Below the pieces are notes generated by a model that ran no database searches, was not told where the DNA came from, and saw only the letters and a list, made by a program, of their open reading frames with translations. A DNA stretch of 24,193 bases from CAISOG01 sp044375625 (GTDB taxonomy: Bacteria > Pseudomonadota > Alphaproteobacteria > CAISOG01), in assembly GCA_044375625.1 (NCBI GenBank), contig JBILMH010000027.1, forward strand, positions 1-24,193, written 5' to 3'. Position numbers and translations under genes: made by a program. Positions 7,738 through 14,824 of this stretch are shown in pieces. Numbering within the stretch: position 1 is the first letter of the stretch; each line of letters starts with the position of its first letter.

Positions 7738-7760
7738 CCCCCTCCCCTGGCGGGAGGGGG
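7738..7760. repeat. Strong GC-rich hairpin
   Basis: CCCCCTCCC (7738-7746) and GGGAGGGGG (7752-7760) form a perfect 9-bp stem with loop CTGGC, followed by a G-rich run (TTGGGGGCGGGGG). It could act as an RNA stem or a replication or transcription pause, but no T run follows on either strand, so I do not call it a terminator. Confidence 0.5.
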
Positions 7761-7832
7761 TTGGGGGCGGGGGCAAAGACAGATATAGAATGACAGAGGA
7801 GTGGTGGAGATAGCGGAGCAACAAAAAAGGTC

Positions 7833-7906
7833 GTCACTCCCGCGCAGGCGGGAGCCCACCAACATCTACCGCGCCCCCTGGATCCCCCGCTTTCCTGAAG
7901 AATGAC
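7833..7906. repeat. Palindromic intergenic element, pair C
   Basis: The left unit GTCACTCCCGCGCAGGCGGG... (7833-7861) and the inverted right unit TGGATCCCCCGC...GAATGAC (7879-7906) form another copy of the pair A design. They sit 74 bp end to end, with about 17 bp between units. Similarity to pair A is strongest in the GTCA and GGATCCA ends. Between 7906 and the lipoprotein gene I see only AT-rich promoter-like DNA. Confidence 0.65.
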
Positions 7907-8035
7907 AACGGAACGGAGAGGCAGCGGACAGCGAGCAAGGGGAATGGGGGGGAAGTGGTTGCGAGATTCTGCATTATTTATCTTGTCAATCCATCTTGAT
8001 GCATTTACCAATTTATCACACTTGATTTTTCATTA

Positions 8036-8044
8036 TGCTACAAT
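8036..8044 (+). promoter_or_regulatory. Extended -10 promoter of the lipoprotein gene
   Basis: TGCTACAAT (8036-8044) combines a TGn extension with a -10 matching TATAAT at five of six positions. It ends 6 nt before the ATG at 8051, so transcription would start at or next to the start codon. There is no Shine-Dalgarno sequence and no good -35 at normal spacing. Confidence 0.5.
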
Positions 8045-8050
8045 CTTATC

Positions 8051-8482
8051 ATGCGTTTTGCCTTTGTTCTCCTGACCATATTCCTATCTGCTTGCGGTAG
8101 CAGCGGCGTAATTAATGGAAATTTAATTAACCAGCCAGTTCCTGCTAAGCAAGCGCGCATGGTTATTACCCGTAGTGATTCTATTCTTTATTTTGCAAGT
8201 GGTGTTAATGTACATATTAACGAAATTAAAGAGGAAAGCCTGGCTAGAGGAGCAACACTTATCAAAAATATTCCTGCAGGCCGTACAAATCTATCAGTAG
8301 ATGCGACCGCAGATTTTGGAAAATTCACTGTCTCTTTCGATGCTGCGAAAGGTAAGACTTATTTTATAGAGATATCGCCACGCTATGAAACCTTTGGGCG
8401 ATCGCTAGAATGGAGCGCCTTAAGTGCTATTCTTAGTGAAAATACTGGGCCTTTTAAAGCTACAATTACAGAGATTCGCTAA
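8051..8482 (+). CDS. Small lipoprotein, DUF2846-like
   Basis: The 143-residue product begins MRFAFVLLTIFLSACGSSG: two n-region residues, a hydrophobic stretch and an LSAC lipobox with the lipidated Cys at residue 15. This fixes the start. The mature part (ARMVITRSDSILYFASGVNVHINEIKEESLARGATLIKNIPAGRTNLSVD...) has the short beta-strand pattern and the PAG turn seen in DUF2846-like lipoproteins; that family call is tentative. Export to the periplasmic face of the inner or outer membrane is expected. No ribosome site is visible and a -10 box ends 6 nt upstream, so the mRNA may be leaderless. The gene is markedly AT-rich compared with ligA, which it faces with a 36-bp gap. Its function is unknown. 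Confidence 0.8.
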   Translation: MRFAFVLLTIFLSACGSSGVINGNLINQPVPAKQARMVITRSDSILYFASGVNVHINEIKEESLARGATLIKNIPAGRTNLSVDATADFGKFTVSFDAAKGKTYFIEISPRYETFGRSLEWSALSAILSENTGPFKATITEIR

Positions 8483-8518
8483 GATTACCCAGACAAAATA
8501 CGCTCAAACTCTTGCAGC

Positions 8519-10735
8519 CTAATCCCCCGCCACCAACGCTTGCCAGGCGGCCTCATCCAGCACGGTAATGCCCAGCTTTTCTGCCTCGGCCAGCTTGCTG
8601 CCCGCCTCACTGCCCGCCACCACATAATCGGTGGCTTTTGACACGCTGCTGCCCACCTTTGCGCCCAAACTTATCGCCAAAGCCTTGGCCTGCGCCCGCC
8701 CCATCTGTGTCAGCGTGCCGGTGAAGACCACGGTTTTGCCCGCCAGCAGTTTGTTGGCGCCCACATCCCCCGTTGCCGCATCCGCCACCACCAACTCTTC
8801 TAACAATTGCCGCACCAACGCGGGATGCTGCGGCTGTTGGAAATAGCGGGCAATATCCTGCGCCACCAGCGCCCCAATCTGCGGAATCGCCAACAGACGG
8901 GCATGGGCGGGTTGCTGCGCCAATACAACCAAATCATCGCTGGACGCTACAGCAGCTGGTGCCTCCTCCGCCAACAACACCATCTGCCCCAGCCACTCCG
9001 CCGCCGAACCATAGGCGTTGGCCAGCGATTGCGCCGTCACCTCCCCCACCTGATGGATGCCCAGCGCGTGGATAAGGCGGGCTAGCGGAATCTGGCGGCT
9101 AGCGGTAATGGCGGCCACCAAATTGTCCACCGATTTTTGCCCCCACCCTGGCCGATTGGCCAAATCAACCGCGCCGTTGGCCACCCGTTGCGGCAGGGTG
9201 AAGATGTCCAGGGGGCTACGCACGATGCCCGCCTCAAACAATTCGGCCAGCCGTTTGTCGCTGAGCCCAGCAATGTCAAAGGCGTTACGGCTGCAAAAAT
9301 GAATCAACCGCTCCAACACCTGCGCGGGGCAGGCAAAGCTGTTCTGACAGCGGCGAATCGCGCCATCCTCCGCCACATCTGCACCTTCCCCCTCCCCTTG
9401 CCCTGAACCTGCACCTGCTCCTGCTCCATCACCACTCCCATCACGAAGGGCGGGACTGCCGCAGGCGGGGCAGATGGTGGGAAAGACAAAGGGCGCGGCG
9501 CGGTTAGCCTCCGCCGTTAACACCGTGCCCGTGATTTTCGGGATTACATCCCCCGCCCGCTCAATGGTGACCAGATCGCCGATGCGCACATCCTTTCGCA
9601 CAATTTCATCCTCATTATGCAGGCTGGCACGCGCCACCATCACGCCGCCAACCGACACGGGCTCCAAAATCGCAACGGGGGTCAGTGCGCCTGTTCGCCC
9701 CACCTGCACCAAAATATCCAACAGCTTGGTCACCGCCTGCTCCGCCGCGAATTTATAGGCCGTAGCCCAGCGGGGCGCACGCGCGGTTAGCCCCAGCGTT
9801 TGTTGCAGCGGGATATCATCAACCTTGGCCACCACCCCGTCGATCTCATAGGCCAGCTCGCTACGCTGGGCGCCAATCGCCTCAATCGCTGCCCAGGCAT
9901 CCTCCGCGCTATGCACCCGTTGGCGCAGCGGGCTAAGGGCTATCCCCGCCGCCCCCAGCCGCTCGAAACTGTCCCACAGGCTGTTGGCCAGCGGTTGGGA
10001 GAGAAAGCCCAGGCTATGCGCCTGAAATTTCAGAGGGCGGCTGGCGGTGATGGTGGAATCCAATTGGCGCAGGCTGCCCGCCGCCGCGTTGCGCGGGTTG
10101 GCAAAGGCGGCCTCCCCCGCCGCCAGGCGGGTCTGGTTGAGGGCAGCAAAGTCGGCCTTGTCCATATAAACCTCCCCGCGGATTTCCATCCATTCTGGCC
10201 AAGCCCCCCCCAATCCTTTGTCGGGTGGCGGCAAGCGGTGGGGCAGATTGGCCAGGGTTTTCAGATTGGCCGTCACATCCTCCCCCACCTCACCATCGCC
10301 ACGGGTTGCGCCAGTGACCAGCTGGCCATGGTGATAGGTCAGGTTGGCGGACAGGCCGTCAATTTTCGGATCAATCACCATGACTGGCCATTCCCCCACC
10401 TCATCCTTTAACAGCGCACGTTGCAGCCGTTGACAGAACGCCAGCCATTCGCCCTGCCCAATCGCGTTGTCCAGGCTTAGCATCGGTTGGCGGTGGCGCA
10501 GCTTGCCAAAGGCGTCACCAGGGGCAGCCCCCACCCGCTGGCTTGCCCCCGCCGCCTTAGCCGCCAACACCGCCAATTCTGGATGCTGCACCTCCAGCTC
10601 CAACAGGCGGCGGCGCAGGGAATCGTACTGTGCATCGCTTAACAGCGGTGCATCCTGTTGATAATAGGCGCGATCCAATTCGGCCAGCTGTTGGTTCAGC
10701 CGTTGCCATTCGGTTAGATAGGGCGTGTCCGTCAT
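8519..10735 (-). CDS. ligA: NAD-dependent DNA ligase LigA
   Basis: LigA seals nicks in replication and repair using NAD+. The 738-residue product contains, in order, the Ia domain (YYQQDAPLLSDAQYDSLRRRL), the adenylation motif with the lysine nucleophile K124 in DPKIDG, the OB fold (VGRTGALTPVAILEPVSVGG), a four-Cys zinc finger (C422, C425, C463, C469), helix-hairpin-helix repeats, and a C-terminal BRCT domain (from about residue 665, AGKTVVFTGTLTQMGR). Residues 433-455, inside the zinc finger, form a Gly/Ala/Glu insert absent from typical LigA. The start at 10735 (MTDTPYLTEW) is preferred over upstream in-frame codons, which add an unconserved tail. It lies 43 bp after hemB and is probably co-transcribed with it. 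Confidence 0.97.
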   Translation of the reverse strand: MTDTPYLTEWQRLNQQLAELDRAYYQQDAPLLSDAQYDSLRRRLLELEVQHPELAVLAAKAAGASQRVGAAPGDAFGKLRHRQPMLSLDNAIGQGEWLAFCQRLQRALLKDEVGEWPVMVIDPKIDGLSANLTYHHGQLVTGATRGDGEVGEDVTANLKTLANLPHRLPPPDKGLGGAWPEWMEIRGEVYMDKADFAALNQTRLAAGEAAFANPRNAAAGSLRQLDSTITASRPLKFQAHSLGFLSQPLANSLWDSFERLGAAGIALSPLRQRVHSAEDAWAAIEAIGAQRSELAYEIDGVVAKVDDIPLQQTLGLTARAPRWATAYKFAAEQAVTKLLDILVQVGRTGALTPVAILEPVSVGGVMVARASLHNEDEIVRKDVRIGDLVTIERAGDVIPKITGTVLTAEANRAAPFVFPTICPACGSPALRDGSGDGAGAGAGSGQGEGEGADVAEDGAIRRCQNSFACPAQVLERLIHFCSRNAFDIAGLSDKRLAELFEAGIVRSPLDIFTLPQRVANGAVDLANRPGWGQKSVDNLVAAITASRQIPLARLIHALGIHQVGEVTAQSLANAYGSAAEWLGQMVLLAEEAPAAVASSDDLVVLAQQPAHARLLAIPQIGALVAQDIARYFQQPQHPALVRQLLEELVVADAATGDVGANKLLAGKTVVFTGTLTQMGRAQAKALAISLGAKVGSSVSKATDYVVAGSEAGSKLAEAEKLGITVLDEAAWQALVAGD
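9371..9439 (-). repeat. Hexanucleotide-derived low-complexity insert inside ligA
   Basis: On the coding strand the stretch is nearly all GGN-GCN, GGN-GAR or similar codon pairs, giving GSGDGAGAGAGSGQGEGEGA. It lies between the two halves of the LigA zinc finger. The reading frame is kept, as expected for expansion in 6-bp steps. Confidence 0.7.
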
Positions 10736-10778
10736 AACCGCCGCCCCGTCACCGCACCTGATCCCGATCCCGACCCCG

Positions 10779-11768
10779 TCACAACCACTCCGCCACATCT
10801 TTGGCAAAATAGGTCAGGATAATATCTGCACCCGCACGACGAATGCTGGTCAGGGTTTCGATCACCACCCGCTGCTCATCAATCCAACCATTTTGCCCCG
10901 CCGCCTTAATCATCGCATACTCGCCCGACACGTTATAGGCCGCCACGGGCAGATTGGTTTGCTGCTTCACCTGCCAAATAATGTCCAGATAGGATAGGGC
11001 GGGCTTCACCATCACCATATCCGCCCCCTCCGCCACATCCAACGCCACCTCCTTCAACGCTTCGCGGCGGTTGGCGGGATCCATCTGATAGGTACGGCGG
11101 TCACCAAATTGCGGCGCTGACTGCGCGGCATCGCGAAAGGGGCCATAATAGGCCGATGCGTATTTGGCGGCATAGGCCATAATCGGTAATTCGGCAAAAC
11201 CTGCCCCATCCAGGGCGCGGCGTATGGCGGCGATCATGCCATCCATCATGCCCGATGGAGCAATCATATCGGCGCCCGCCACCGCCTGAGCCACCGCCGT
11301 CCGCCCCAAGATTTCCAGGGTGGCATCGTTCAGCACCCGCCCACTCTCATCCCCCTGCTGCAACGCGCCGCAATGACCATGGCTGGTGTATTCGCACAGG
11401 CAGGTGTCGGCGATGACCAGCACATCGGGCACGGCCTGTTTAATAGCGCGGGTAGCCTGTTGAATCAGGCCAGAATCGTGCCAGGCGCCTGTTGCCGCCA
11501 AGTCCTTATCCTCGGGCACCCCGAACAGGATAACCCCGCCAAGACCCAACTTCACCACCTGCTGCGCCTCTACCACCGCCTGATCGACCGACAGCTGATA
11601 AACGCCAGGCATCGAGCTGACAGGTGTACGCACCCCCTGCCCCGCCACCACAAACAGCGGGTATATCAATTGACTGGGTTGCAAATGGGTTTCGCGAATC
11701 AGGCTGCGCATGGCGGGGCTGACCCGCAAACGACGGGCGCGGGCGACAGGAAAAACAGGCATAGACAT
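10779..11768 (-). CDS. hemB: Delta-aminolevulinic acid dehydratase (porphobilinogen synthase)
   Basis: HemB joins two 5-aminolevulinate molecules into porphobilinogen, the second common step of tetrapyrrole synthesis. The 329-residue product is full length. The zinc-binding cysteines are C123, C125 and C133 in ADTCLCEYTSHGHCGAL, so this is a zinc-type enzyme rather than the Asp/Mg type common in some proteobacteria. The two active-site lysines are K202 (AAKYASAYYGPFRDA) and K255 (MVMVKPALSYLDI). The ATG at 11768 has GGAAGG about 8 nt upstream; a GTG three codons earlier is less likely. ligA lies downstream on the same strand; the MarR-type regulator diverges upstream. Confidence 0.97.
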   Translation of the reverse strand: MSMPVFPVARARRLRVSPAMRSLIRETHLQPSQLIYPLFVVAGQGVRTPVSSMPGVYQLSVDQAVVEAQQVVKLGLGGVILFGVPEDKDLAATGAWHDSGLIQQATRAIKQAVPDVLVIADTCLCEYTSHGHCGALQQGDESGRVLNDATLEILGRTAVAQAVAGADMIAPSGMMDGMIAAIRRALDGAGFAELPIMAYAAKYASAYYGPFRDAAQSAPQFGDRRTYQMDPANRREALKEVALDVAEGADMVMVKPALSYLDIIWQVKQQTNLPVAAYNVSGEYAMIKAAGQNGWIDEQRVVIETLTSIRRAGADIILTYFAKDVAEWL

Positions 11769-11864
11769 CCAAACCACCTTCCAAAAAAACCGAACGAAAC
11801 AACGATAGAATCGTCACTTACCTGCCCCACCCTAGGGCAGTTTTGGCATTCAGCGCAAGATTGC

Positions 11865-11893
11865 TTGAACTTATCGACTGAAAGGGTTAAAAC
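11865..11893 (+). promoter_or_regulatory. Possible promoter of the MarR-ntrYX block
   Basis: TTGAAC (11865-11870), a 17-bp spacer and TAAAAC (11888-11893) fit a sigma70-type promoter at moderate match (four of six in the -10). It lies about 75 bp before the regulator start codon. Confidence 0.35.
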
Positions 11894-11914
11894 TTAGACC
11901 AACCTTGTTCGATG

Positions 11915-11929
11915 GGCGATGTTATCGCC
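11915..11929. promoter_or_regulatory. 6-3-6 inverted repeat, candidate regulator binding site
   Basis: GGCGAT-GTT-ATCGCC is a perfect inverted repeat 38 bp before the MarR-type gene and just downstream of its putative promoter. MarR dimers often repress their own genes from such sites. The link to this regulator is an inference from position. Confidence 0.4.
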
Positions 11930-11966
11930 TTCATGGGATTTTTTTACAGAAATTAAGGAGCCCTGC

Positions 11967-12452
11967 GTGAAGCCGCAATATTCAGAATCATTTCGTTTAA
12001 TTGAACGTATGCACCGCCAGTTTTTAGAGGTAGTCAAAAGCGAGCTTGATAGGCTGGGCATCCAGGATATCAACAGCGTGCAGGGTTTGATCCTGTACAA
12101 CATCGGCGATGAAGAACTGACGGTGGGCGAACTGACCACCCGCGGCTATTACTTAGGCTCTAACGTGTCCTATAACGTCAGAAAAATGGTTGAGAATGGC
12201 TATTTGATGCAGCACCGATCGACCCATGATCGCCGATCCATTCGGGTAAAATTGTCCCCACGCGGCTTAGATTTGTATCAAAAAATGGATCAGCTTTTTG
12301 ACCGTCATGCCGCCTCGCTGAATCAAAACGCTTCGTTTAAGGATGAATTGGCCAACGCAAACGCCATTTTCCGCCAACTTGAGCGTTTTTGGGGCTCCAT
12401 GGTGACTTTTAGCCCATCGGACGAACTAATCGATCTGGATATCCCAGAATAA
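11967..12452 (+). CDS. MarR-family winged-helix regulator, LdtR-like
   Basis: The 161-residue product contains a winged helix-turn-helix of the MarR type: an N-terminal helix (RLIERMHRQFLEVVKSELDRL), DNA-binding helices (LTVGELTTRGYYLGSNVSYNVRKMVENGYLMQHRS), a wing (THDRRSIRVKLSPRGLDLYQKM) and a C-terminal dimerisation helix. The tryptic pattern GYYLGSNVSYNVRKMVENGYL resembles alphaproteobacterial LdtR, a regulator linked to cell-envelope transpeptidase genes; that identification is from memory of the family. I start at GTG 11967 because AAGGAG lies 7 nt upstream; the open frame extends to 11919 without a ribosome site. It precedes ntrY by 18 bp and is probably co-transcribed with it. Confidence 0.85.
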   Translation: MKPQYSESFRLIERMHRQFLEVVKSELDRLGIQDINSVQGLILYNIGDEELTVGELTTRGYYLGSNVSYNVRKMVENGYLMQHRSTHDRRSIRVKLSPRGLDLYQKMDQLFDRHAASLNQNASFKDELANANAIFRQLERFWGSMVTFSPSDELIDLDIPE

Positions 12453-12470
12453 ATTTAAGCGAGGATAACG

Positions 12471-14726
12471 ATGCGGTGGCAGCGCTGGCTTATTAGGCTT
12501 CAGCGCTGGCGCTGGTCTCATCAGCTGATATTGCTGTTGGTGATTGCCAGCCTGCTATCCTGCCTGGCCACCCTGGGGGCATTTTCTGGATGGTTATCCT
12601 TTACGGACAGTCCAAAGCTGGTATCCCGCCTGCTGCTGCTGGATCTTGGCCTGTTGCTGGCGCTTATCTTTACCATTCTGCGCAATTTGTGGCAGTTGCG
12701 GCGGGATATTGCCCAAAAAACCCGCAAAACATCCATTAAACAACGCTTTGTCCTGTTATTCGCTGGCATCGCCCTGGTGCCCAGCGTCGTCATGCTGTTT
12801 TTTGCCGCCTATTTTCTGAACTTTGGTTTGCAAGCGTGGTTTAGTGAGCGTATCCGCACCACCATGAAGGAATCGCTGTCGGTTGCCGAATTTTACCTGA
12901 ATGAGCAGCAGCAGCAGGTGCGCAGCGATGTTATCGTGATTGGCCGCGGCCTATTGCAACAATGGAATGCAGAGAATGCAAACAATGGACAGGCCGAATC
13001 CCGCAACCCCAACCAGCTTTTGATTGAACAAAGTGCTGCCCTGGGCATCAGTGATGCGATGCTGATTGACACAGGCGGCAAAGTTCTGGCGCGTACCCAA
13101 CAAAGCTTTGTTTGGGATATTGAACTGCTTGATGAATCCCGCATGCGCGCGCTGAAATCTGGTGAGGTGGTTATCACCGCCAACCAAGCCCGCAACCGTT
13201 TGCGCGCCCAGGTGAATTTGCCGCCACCGATTAACGCCACCTTACAGATAAGCCGCCTGATTGCCCCTGAAATGGCGGAGCATGTGGCAAAAACCCGCGC
13301 GGCCTTTCAACAATATGAAGAGTTGGAGGGGCGCCGCGCCAGCATCCAGCTGACTTTTGTGCTAATTTTTGTGGTGGTTACCCTGCTGCTGCTGATGATC
13401 ACGGTTTGGTTTGGCATTGTGCTGGCCGATCGCTTTGCCCAGCCGTTGCAGCTGTTGGCCAACCGCGTCAGCACCATCCGCCTTGGTGAGCAGTTGCCCG
13501 AATTGACCGACAGCAGCAGCATTTATGAGATTGACAGCTTAACGCGATCCTTTCGCCGCATGTTGCGCCAAATTCTGGACGATCAACAGGCGTTGCAACA
13601 GGTCAATCTGTTGCTGGACGAACGGCGGCAATTCATTGAAACAACCCTGACCAGTGTGTCGGCGGGGGTATTGCGGGTCAGTCCTGGCGGGGTGGTGGAA
13701 TACGCCAATCCAGCAGCAGAAAAAGATTTGGCCGATGACCAGCTGGTCGGCAAACCCTTGGCCAACATTCTGCCAATCCTGCAAGAGCTTTTGGATCAAG
13801 CAATTTCGCAAAACGAACCCTTTTTTGAAAAGCAGATTTCGGTTGAATTGCCCGCCCGTGGCAGCAGCGGGCCCAGCTGGCGGCATTATTTTGTTCGCAT
13901 TGGGCAAGAAGTGGTCGGCGAGCAGAGCGGCAGCGTGGCCGTCGTTCGCGGCTATGTCTTAACCCTGGACGATATTACCGATTACCTGGCCGTGCAAAAA
14001 CGCGCCGCCTGGTCAGAGGTGGCACGCCGATTGGCGCATGAAATCAAAAACCCCCTGACCCCCATTCAGCTGGCCACCGAACGTCTGCAGAAAAAATACC
14101 TGCCACCTGAATCCTCTCAGCAAGAGGATTTTCGCATCTGTACCGATACCATTTTGCGCCAAACCACGGATATTCGGCGCATGGTCGATGAATTTTCCCT
14201 GTTTGCGCGGATGCCAAGCCCTGAGCGTAAGCGTGAGGATCTGGTCGATCTGCTGCGCGGGGTGCATCGCATGATGCAGTTGGGGCATGAAAAAATCCGC
14301 TTTGGTCTCAGCCTGCCCACTCAACCCCTGTGGATACAAATGGATGCGCAACAAATGCGCCAAGCGCTTAGCAACCTGTATCTGAACGCGGTGGAGGCGC
14401 TGTCTGGCCAGTCCCAAGGCCGCATCCATGTCGCCTTAAGCCAGGAGGCGGAAAATGACAGCCAGCAAGCCTTACTAACCATTACCGACAATGGTGGCGG
14501 CTTTAGCGCCGATATGTTAACCCGCGCTATTGAGCCCTATGCCACCACCAAACCAAAGGGGACAGGCCTGGGGCTGGCGATTGTGGCCAAGATTATTGAG
14601 GATCATTTTGGCACGCTGACGCTAAGCAATGTGTCGCCTAGTGATGGAGAAGCCGAAGGCGAAGTCGAAACCGAAGGCAATCGCGCAGGTGCACAGATTC
14701 GTATCCACCTGCCCCTTGAATCCTAA
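12471..14726 (+). CDS. ntrY: Membrane sensor histidine kinase NtrY
   Basis: NtrY is the sensor kinase partner of NtrX, linked in other alphaproteobacteria to nitrogen, redox or envelope responses. The 751-residue product has three N-terminal transmembrane helices (about 17-38, 52-72, 92-118), a periplasmic region, a fourth helix (about 293-317), a HAMP domain (318-371), a PAS domain (about 385-500), the H-box with phosphoacceptor H523 (RRLAHEIKNPLTPIQLATERL), an N-box (QALSNLYLNAVEAL), and ATP-binding G-boxes (TDNGGGF, GTGLGLAI). All catalytic elements look intact. Residues 722-740 are an acidic insert (GEAEGEVETEGN) just before the last strand. The ribosome site is GAGGATAACG. ntrX follows after 98 bp; ntrBC are absent here. 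Confidence 0.95.
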   Translation: MRWQRWLIRLQRWRWSHQLILLLVIASLLSCLATLGAFSGWLSFTDSPKLVSRLLLLDLGLLLALIFTILRNLWQLRRDIAQKTRKTSIKQRFVLLFAGIALVPSVVMLFFAAYFLNFGLQAWFSERIRTTMKESLSVAEFYLNEQQQQVRSDVIVIGRGLLQQWNAENANNGQAESRNPNQLLIEQSAALGISDAMLIDTGGKVLARTQQSFVWDIELLDESRMRALKSGEVVITANQARNRLRAQVNLPPPINATLQISRLIAPEMAEHVAKTRAAFQQYEELEGRRASIQLTFVLIFVVVTLLLLMITVWFGIVLADRFAQPLQLLANRVSTIRLGEQLPELTDSSSIYEIDSLTRSFRRMLRQILDDQQALQQVNLLLDERRQFIETTLTSVSAGVLRVSPGGVVEYANPAAEKDLADDQLVGKPLANILPILQELLDQAISQNEPFFEKQISVELPARGSSGPSWRHYFVRIGQEVVGEQSGSVAVVRGYVLTLDDITDYLAVQKRAAWSEVARRLAHEIKNPLTPIQLATERLQKKYLPPESSQQEDFRICTDTILRQTTDIRRMVDEFSLFARMPSPERKREDLVDLLRGVHRMMQLGHEKIRFGLSLPTQPLWIQMDAQQMRQALSNLYLNAVEALSGQSQGRIHVALSQEAENDSQQALLTITDNGGGFSADMLTRAIEPYATTKPKGTGLGLAIVAKIIEDHFGTLTLSNVSPSDGEAEGEVETEGNRAGAQIRIHLPLES

Positions 14727-14768
14727 ACGCCGCCTGCCTAACCATTGCTAAGTCGGCCACAACCATCA

Positions 14769-14814
14769 AAACCCTATCACAACAAGGGTTGATTCCTGGG
14801 TCAGACTCTGGAAT
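14769..14814 (+). other. Hairpin and inverted repeat between ntrY and ntrX
   Basis: AACCCT (14770-14775) pairs with AGGGTT (14785-14790), and ATTCC (14792-14796) with GGAAT (14810-14814), ending 10 bp before the ntrX start. The first could be a weak attenuating stem and the second a protein site. Both are short and no T run follows. Confidence 0.25.
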
Positions 14815-14824
14815 TCTCACGGCT

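Noticed and set aside
7280..7930. CRISPR array
   Set aside because: Repeats are palindromic, diverged and unevenly spaced, with inverted copies; there are no regular spacers and no cas genes.
7133..8011. Several frames of 60-98 codons in the repeat region
   Set aside because: They run through palindromic repeats, lack ribosome sites and translate to Pro/Arg-rich, low-complexity peptides.
9800..10411. 203-codon plus-strand frame opposite ligA
   Set aside because: It is antisense to the conserved adenylation domain of LigA and shows no recognisable protein features.
11822..11840. CTGCCC...GGGCAG stem as a terminator between hemB and the MarR gene
   Set aside because: The two genes diverge, so no transcript should end there, and no T run follows on either strand.
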